Source of the DNA: Streptomyces chryseus | GTDB lineage: Bacteria > Actinomycetota > Actinomycetes > Streptomycetales > Streptomycetaceae | Reading direction: 5' to 3' | Length of the DNA stretch: 64,000 bases | Assembly (NCBI RefSeq): GCF_014650755.1 | Contig: NZ_BMVO01000003.1 | Span: forward strand, 62,001 to 126,000 | Shown: positions 59,502 to 64,000 of the stretch, one piece after another | How the letters are laid out: every line of letters begins with the position of its first letter | Numbering within the stretch: position 1 is the stretch's first letter | Notes under the pieces: generated by a model | Seen by the model: only the letters and a program-made list of their open reading frames with translations | What the model was told of the DNA's origin: nothing | Database searches by the model: none | Translations under genes and position numbers: made by a program

Positions 59502-62386
59502 GTGCGCCGGGAGCACTCCTCGCCCGGCAGCAGGCGTCCGGCGGCGGGGGGAGCCTGATCCCGCAGCTCGGCCTCGCGCTGGTCTGCGGTGCCTATGCCG
59601 TCGGTTCGGCCCTCGGCTGGGGCTCCACGCAAGTGGCACTGATCATGGGCGACTTCGGCCTCGCCGCCGCCGCCCTGGTCGCCGCCGTCTCCTGCTTCCT
59701 CTACGCACGCGCGCGTGAGAGCCGCTTTCGCCCCGCGTGGCTGCTGTTCGGCATCTCCTCCGCGATGGCGGCCTGCGGGAACGCGGTGTGGGGCTGGTAC
59801 GAGGTGGTGCTCCAGCGGGAGGTCCCCTCGCCCTCGTTCGCCGACCTCTTCTTCCTCTGCTTCGGTCCGCCCGCCATCGTCGGCCTGCTGGTCCTCGCCA
59901 AGCGCCCCGTCACGCGCGCCGGCTGGGTCTGCCTGGCCCTCGACTCCTGGCTGATCGGCGGATCGCTGCTCACGCTCTCCTGGAGCCTCGCGCTCGCGCA
60001 CACCGCGCACTTCGAGGCGGAGAGCACGGCCCACGCCGCACTGTCCCTCGCCTACCCGCTGCTCGACATCGCGCTGGTCAGCATGGTGCTCGCGCTGCAC
60101 TTCCGGCGCTCCAACGCCAACCGCACGGCGATCAACACCGCGATCGCGGCCCTCGCCACGACCGTGCTGTGCGACGCGCTGTTCACCTCGCCCCTGCTGC
60201 GCGAGAGCTACCGCTCGGGCCAGCTCCTCGACGCGGGCTGGTTCGCCGGCTCGCTGCTCCTCGCCTACGCGCCGTGGGGCGCGCGCCGGGCGGAGCAGTG
60301 GGGGGAGGGTGCTCCGTACCACTGGGGCCACCGCAATCCGGGCAGCCGCCCCATCGGCGGCTCCCTGGCCGCCCTCACGCCGTACCTCGCCGCCGCCGTC
60401 TGCACGCTCGGCATCCTCTACAACGTCATCGAGGGCCGCCGGGTCGACCGGGTCGTGGTCTTCACCGGCTGCACGGTCGTGCTCGCTCTCGTCGTGCGCC
60501 AGGGCATCATGCTCGTCGACAACATCTCCCTCACCCAGGAACTGGCGCAGAAGGAGAACCACTTCCGCTCCCTGGTGCAGGGATCGAGCGACGTCATCAT
60601 GATCGCCGCCCCCACCGGCATATTGCGTTACGTCAGCCCCGCCGCCTCCGGCGTCTACGGACGCGAGGCCGAAGAGCTGATCGGATCCGAGCTCGCCTCG
60701 CTGATCCACGCCGAGGACCTGGGCAGGGTCGTCCACGAAGTGCGCCGCTTCCTGGCCGCGCCCCCCGCCGAGGAGCCGACCACCCGCATCGAGTGCCGCT
60801 TCAAGTCCGGCACGGGGGAGTGGCTCAACGTCGAGTCGACCGTCAACCGGCACCAGGGCGGACTGATCTTCAACAGCCGGGACGTGACCGAGCGGGTCCG
60901 CCTCCAGGCCCAGCTCCAGCACAACGCCGAGCACGACCCGCTCACCGACCTGCCCAACCGGGCGCTGTTCACCGCCCGGGTACGCCAGGCCCTGAGCGGC
61001 CGCCGCGTCGGCGACCCCGGCACGGCCGTGCTCTTCATCGACCTCGACGGCTTCAAAGCGGTCAACGACACCATCGGCCACCAGGCCGGCGACGAGCTGC
61101 TGATCCAGGCGGCCCGCCGCCTCCAGGACTCCGTCCGCGCGGGTGACACCGCGGCCCGGCTCGGCGGCGACGAGTTCGCCGCCCTGATCGTCGGCGAGGG
61201 CTCCAGGGACCAGGCCGCGCGCGAGTGCCAGGTCCACGAGATCGCCGACCGGCTGCGCCTCACCCTGTCCCAGCCGTACCGCATCGGCAGCAACGACGTA
61301 CGCGTCGCCGCCTCCATCGGCGTCGCCTTCGCCGAGCCCGGCATCAGCCCCACCGACCTCATGCGCAACGCCGACCTCGCCATGTACCGGGCCAAGGCGG
61401 GCGGCAAGGACCGGGTCGAGCTGTACGCGCCGCAGATGCAGGCCGACGTGGTCCGCAGGACGGAGCTGGCCACCCGGCTGCGCACCGCGCTCCACGACGG
61501 CGAGTTCGCGCTGCTCCACCAGCCGGTGGTGAGCCTGACCACCGGCCAGGTGGCCTCCGTCGCCGCTCAGGCCCGCTGGCGCTCCACCCAGGGCATCCTC
61601 TTCACCCCCGCCGAGTTCCTGCGGGTGACCGACAACGGCGACGCCCAGGAGGGTGCCCGCATGGCCGAGCTCGGCCGCTGGCTGCTCGAAGAGGCGGTCG
61701 AGCAGGCGGCGGAGCGCAACCGGGCGGGCCACGAGGTGCCCGTGACGGTCCGGCTCTCCGCCCGCAGGCTGGTGGACAAGTCCCTGCCGCGCGGCTCCAT
61801 CGAGGCCCTCCTGACCCGGTACGGACTGCCCTCCGGCTCGCTGATCATCGAGCTGGCCGACAGCGACCCGCGGATCTCGTTCGAGGAGCTGGAGCGGCGC
61901 CTGGTGGCACTGCGCAGACTCGGCGTGCGGATCGCGCTTGACGGGTTCGGCAGCGGGTACGCCGCCATCAACGCGCTGCGCCGGCTCCCCATCGACGTAC
62001 TGAAGCTGGACCGGGGGCTGGTCGAGGGCGTCGTCGAGTCCGCCCGGCTGCACAAGATCACCAGCGGTCTGCTGCGGATCGCGTGCGATCTGGGGATGCA
62101 GTCCGTGGCCGAGGGCGTGGACGTGCCGGAGCAGGTGACGGCCCTGCGGGCCATGGGGTGCACGCACGGGCAGGGCATGGCCTTCTCGGGCCCGCTCGAC
62201 GAGTACCGGCTGCGGCGGGCACTGGTGCGCGGGGAGTTCCCCCTGCCGGGCGGGGCAGCGCTGCCGGTCCTGGCCGGCGGGCCCGGTGGATCACTTCCCG
62301 TACGTCATGTGGGCGCGAACGGAAGCGAAACGATCACACACCCTCCAATGCGCTCAAATAGTGAGACGCCCGTCCCACCTACTTGA
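59498..62386 (+). CDS. cdgE: Membrane PAS-GGDEF-EAL protein (CdgE-like diguanylate cyclase)
   Basis: A 962-residue protein if started at GTG 59498 (AGGG 8 bases upstream); ATG 59345 and GTG 59240 are in-frame alternatives. About ten membrane helices occupy residues 20-340, then PAS (about 355-470: [19 protein letters not shown]), GGDEF ([11 protein letters not shown] near 556, with RAGD exactly five residues before it, the feedback I-site) and EAL (660-900). The EAL domain is degenerate: EAL reads AAQ, VNxS reads VRLS, DDFGTGY reads DGFGSGY. So it should make, not break, c-di-GMP. Position beside ilvB matches, from memory, S. coelicolor SCO5511 (CdgE). Confidence 0.88.
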   Translation: MSAPGALLARQQASGGGGSLIPQLGLALVCGAYAVGSALGWGSTQVALIMGDFGLAAAALVAAVSCFLYARARESRFRPAWLLFGISSAMAACGNAVWGWYEVVLQREVPSPSFADLFFLCFGPPAIVGLLVLAKRPVTRAGWVCLALDSWLIGGSLLTLSWSLALAHTAHFEAESTAHAALSLAYPLLDIALVSMVLALHFRRSNANRTAINTAIAALATTVLCDALFTSPLLRESYRSGQLLDAGWFAGSLLLAYAPWGARRAEQWGEGAPYHWGHRNPGSRPIGGSLAALTPYLAAAVCTLGILYNVIEGRRVDRVVVFTGCTVVLALVVRQGIMLVDNISLTQELAQKENHFRSLVQGSSDVIMIAAPTGILRYVSPAASGVYGREAEELIGSELASLIHAEDLGRVVHEVRRFLAAPPAEEPTTRIECRFKSGTGEWLNVESTVNRHQGGLIFNSRDVTERVRLQAQLQHNAEHDPLTDLPNRALFTARVRQALSGRRVGDPGTAVLFIDLDGFKAVNDTIGHQAGDELLIQAARRLQDSVRAGDTAARLGGDEFAALIVGEGSRDQAARECQVHEIADRLRLTLSQPYRIGSNDVRVAASIGVAFAEPGISPTDLMRNADLAMYRAKAGGKDRVELYAPQMQADVVRRTELATRLRTALHDGEFALLHQPVVSLTTGQVASVAAQARWRSTQGILFTPAEFLRVTDNGDAQEGARMAELGRWLLEEAVEQAAERNRAGHEVPVTVRLSARRLVDKSLPRGSIEALLTRYGLPSGSLIIELADSDPRISFEELERRLVALRRLGVRIALDGFGSGYAAINALRRLPIDVLKLDRGLVEGVVESARLHKITSGLLRIACDLGMQSVAEGVDVPEQVTALRAMGCTHGQGMAFSGPLDEYRLRRALVRGEFPLPGGAALPVLAGGPGGSLPVRHVGANGSETITHPPMRSNSETPVPPT

Positions 62387-62419
62387 CAGGCACTGGCCGC
62401 CGGAGGGAGGGTCAGTGTC

Positions 62420-62461
62420 ATGCGCACCCGAATTCTCGTACTTGGAAAGCGCGTCGGCTGA
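62420..62461 (+). CDS. ilvL: ilv leader peptide
   Basis: A 13-residue [16 protein letters not shown], with a strong GGAGGGAGGG 8 bases before ATG. The central codons ATT CTC GTA CTT specify Ile-Leu-Val-Leu and include codons rare in Streptomyces (ATT, GTA, CTT), ideal for sensing branched-chain aminoacyl-tRNA. Hairpins and a T-run terminator follow before ilvB. Ribosome stalling here when these amino acids are scarce should prevent terminator folding and let ilvB be transcribed. Confidence 0.88.
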   Translation: MRTRILVLGKRVG

Positions 62462-62462
62462 A

Positions 62463-62539
62463 GCAGAGCACGCACCTGCGGCTCTGCACACCCCACCGGC
62501 GCGCTCCCCTCGCTTGCCTCACGGCACGGGGGGTTTTTT
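62463..62539 (+). terminator. ilvB transcription attenuator
   Basis: The leader ORF is followed by a perfect pause-type stem GCAGAGC/GCTCTGC (62463-62469, 62481-62487) and a terminator: TGCC-TCAC-GGCA inner stem extended by CCCC against GGGG, ending in six T residues (62534-62539). T runs are rare in this genome, which strengthens the call. Confidence 0.8.
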
Positions 62540-62597
62540 GTTGCACTGGCACTCCCCAAACCCTCGCAAAACCCTCAGCTTCGAGAAGAGAATGCCG

Positions 62598-64000
62598 ATG
62601 ACCGAGCAGGCCTCCGGGGCCCACCATCCGCAGCCGCGGCCCCGCAACGGCGGACACCACGCCACCACTGTCGAGCACGTGACGGGCGCCCAGTCGCTCA
62701 TCCGCTCCCTCGAGGAAGTGGGAGCCGACACGGTATTCGGCATTCCCGGCGGCGCCATCCTGCCGGCGTACGACCCGCTGATGGACTCCACGAAGGTCCG
62801 CCACGTCCTGGTCCGCCACGAGCAGGGCGCCGGTCACGCGGCGACCGGTTACGCGCAGGCCACCGGCAAGGTCGGCGTGTGCATGGCCACTTCGGGGCCC
62901 GGCGCCACGAACCTCGTCACGCCGATCGCCGACGCCCACATGGACTCCGTCCCCCTGGTCGCGATCACCGGCCAGGTCGCCTCCAAGGCGATCGGCACGG
63001 ACGCCTTCCAGGAGGCGGACATCGTCGGCATCACGATGCCGATCACCAAGCACAACTTCCTGGTCACCAAGGCCGAGGACATCCCGCGCACCATCGCCGA
63101 GGCGTTCCACATCGCCTCGACGGGACGCCCCGGCCCGGTCCTGGTCGACATCGCCAAGGACGCCCTCCAGGCGAAGACCACCTTCAGCTGGCCGCCCAGT
63201 CAGGACCTGCCCGGCTACCGCCCGGTCACCAAGCCGCACGCCAAGCAGATCCGCGAGGCCGCGAAGCTGATCGTCCAGGCCAAGCGCCCCGTCCTGTACG
63301 TCGGCGGCGGCGTCATGAAGGCGAACGCCACCGCGGAGCTGAAGGTCCTCGCCGAGCTCACCGGCGCCCCCGTCACCACCACCCTGATGGCGCTGGGCTC
63401 CTTCCCCGACAGCCACCCGCTGCACGTGGGAATGCCGGGCATGCACGGTGCGGTCACCGCCGTCACCGCGCTGCAGCGGGCCGACCTGATCGTCGCCCTC
63501 GGAGCCCGCTTCGACGACCGCGTCACCGGCAAGCTGGACAGCTTCGCGCCGTACGCCAAGATCGTCCACGCCGACATCGACCCGGCGGAGATCGGCAAGA
63601 ACCGTGCTGCGGACGTGCCGATCGTCGGCGACGCCCGTGAGGTCATCGCCGACCTCGTCCAGGCCGTCCAGGCCGAGCACACCGAGGGCAACACCGGCGA
63701 CTACGCCGCCTGGTGGAACGACCTCAGCCGCTGGCGCGACACCTACCCGCTGGGCTACGACCTGCCGGAGAACGGCCAGCTCTCCCCGCAGCAGGTCATC
63801 CAGCGCATCGGCCAGCTCGCCCCCGAGGGCACCATCTACGCCGCGGGCGTCGGCCAGCACCAGATGTGGGCCTCGCACTTCATCCAGTACGAGCAGCCCG
63901 CCACCTGGCTGAACTCCGGCGGCGCGGGGACGATGGGGTACGCCGTCCCGGCCGCGATGGGCGCCAAGGCCGGCATGCCGGACCGTACGGTCTGGGCCAT
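62598..64000 (+). CDS. ilvB: Acetolactate synthase large subunit (3' partial)
   Basis: The first 467 codons are present; the gene continues beyond the window. ATG 62598 is chosen because GAGAAGAG ends 7 bases upstream, too close for ATG 62592. The ThDP enzyme condenses two pyruvates to acetolactate (or pyruvate with 2-oxobutyrate), the first common step to valine, leucine and isoleucine. Seen are [18 protein letters not shown], the catalytic Glu in [32 protein letters not shown], the central FAD-binding domain and the start of the ThDP domain ([17 protein letters not shown]). Expression is probably set by the attenuator upstream. The small subunit gene ilvN/ilvH should follow outside. Confidence 0.97.
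   Translation, partial: MTEQASGAHHPQPRPRNGGHHATTVEHVTGAQSLIRSLEEVGADTVFGIPGGAILPAYDPLMDSTKVRHVLVRHEQGAGHAATGYAQATGKVGVCMATSGPGATNLVTPIADAHMDSVPLVAITGQVASKAIGTDAFQEADIVGITMPITKHNFLVTKAEDIPRTIAEAFHIASTGRPGPVLVDIAKDALQAKTTFSWPPSQDLPGYRPVTKPHAKQIREAAKLIVQAKRPVLYVGGGVMKANATAELKVLAELTGAPVTTTLMALGSFPDSHPLHVGMPGMHGAVTAVTALQRADLIVALGARFDDRVTGKLDSFAPYAKIVHADIDPAEIGKNRAADVPIVGDAREVIADLVQAVQAEHTEGNTGDYAAWWNDLSRWRDTYPLGYDLPENGQLSPQQVIQRIGQLAPEGTIYAAGVGQHQMWASHFIQYEQPATWLNSGGAGTMGYAVPAAMGAKAGMPDRTVWA

Noticed and set aside
62383..62388. A perfect TTGACA at the end of the cdgE-like gene, as a -35 box for ilvB.
   Set aside because: Seventeen bases downstream lies GGAGGG, the leader-peptide ribosome site region, with nothing like a -10 box; the hexamer includes the stop codon of the upstream gene.

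Overview
The window is chromosomal Streptomyces (or very close actinomycete) DNA. It is GC-rich throughout, with codon third positions almost always G or C, frequent GTG starts, short start/stop overlaps and GC-only hairpin terminators. From memory, the gene order (EF-hand protein, sdaA-glyA-gcvH-gcvT, oligopeptide ABC operon, cysteine desulfurase-mnmA, ligA, a GGDEF/EAL protein, gatCAB, a LuxR-type ATPase regulator, a second GGDEF/EAL protein, ilvB) matches the conserved core of the S. coelicolor chromosome around SCO5464-SCO5512. No database was consulted. I saw no rRNA, tRNA, insertion sequence, phage gene or CRISPR array.

Left part (1-14 kb) is the most accessory-like. It holds the end of a beta-propeller protein, a CYP121-family cytochrome P450 whose start overlaps by 4 bp a small, previously uncalled ORF (possible peptide substrate), an acetyltransferase, a 71-aa calcium-binding EF-hand protein, a PadR regulator with a 2,4-dienoyl-CoA reductase-type flavoenzyme, a SulP anion transporter with a disturbed N-terminus, a beta-lactamase-fold hydrolase, a TerD stress protein, and an agmatine-type module (TetR regulator, operator, APC permease, Tat-exported agmatine deiminase).

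The next block (14-31 kb) is serine/glycine and peptide metabolism. sdaA, glyA, gcvH and gcvT form a leftward group headed by a tandem glycine riboswitch. Two SseB-like proteins follow, then a five-gene oligopeptide ABC transporter (permease, binding lipoprotein, permease, two ATPases) with a perfect 17-bp hairpin after the binding-protein gene, a UPF0126 (TRIC/glycine-transporter fold) channel, a thioesterase, a FabR-like TetR regulator and two small membrane proteins.

The middle (31-46 kb) is housekeeping: cysteine desulfurase and MnmA for tRNA 2-thiouridine, a Tat-exported amidase, a LOG-family enzyme, an SDR, a short MetE-like methyltransferase, NAD-dependent DNA ligase, an RmdB-like c-di-GMP phosphodiesterase/cyclase and the gatCAB tRNA amidotransferase with a conserved small membrane-protein gene between gatA and gatB.

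The right part (46-64 kb) carries a Tat-exported phospholipase C, an MMPL exporter, small and membrane proteins of unknown role, a 1054-aa LuxR-family ATPase regulator, a PQQ-type sugar dehydrogenase lipoprotein, an aldo/keto reductase, a D-2-hydroxyacid dehydrogenase and a membrane PAS-GGDEF-EAL protein (CdgE-like) with an inactive-looking EAL domain and a coupled upstream 55-aa ORF. It ends with ilvB, preceded by an Ile/Leu/Val leader peptide and attenuator; ilvB runs off the right edge.
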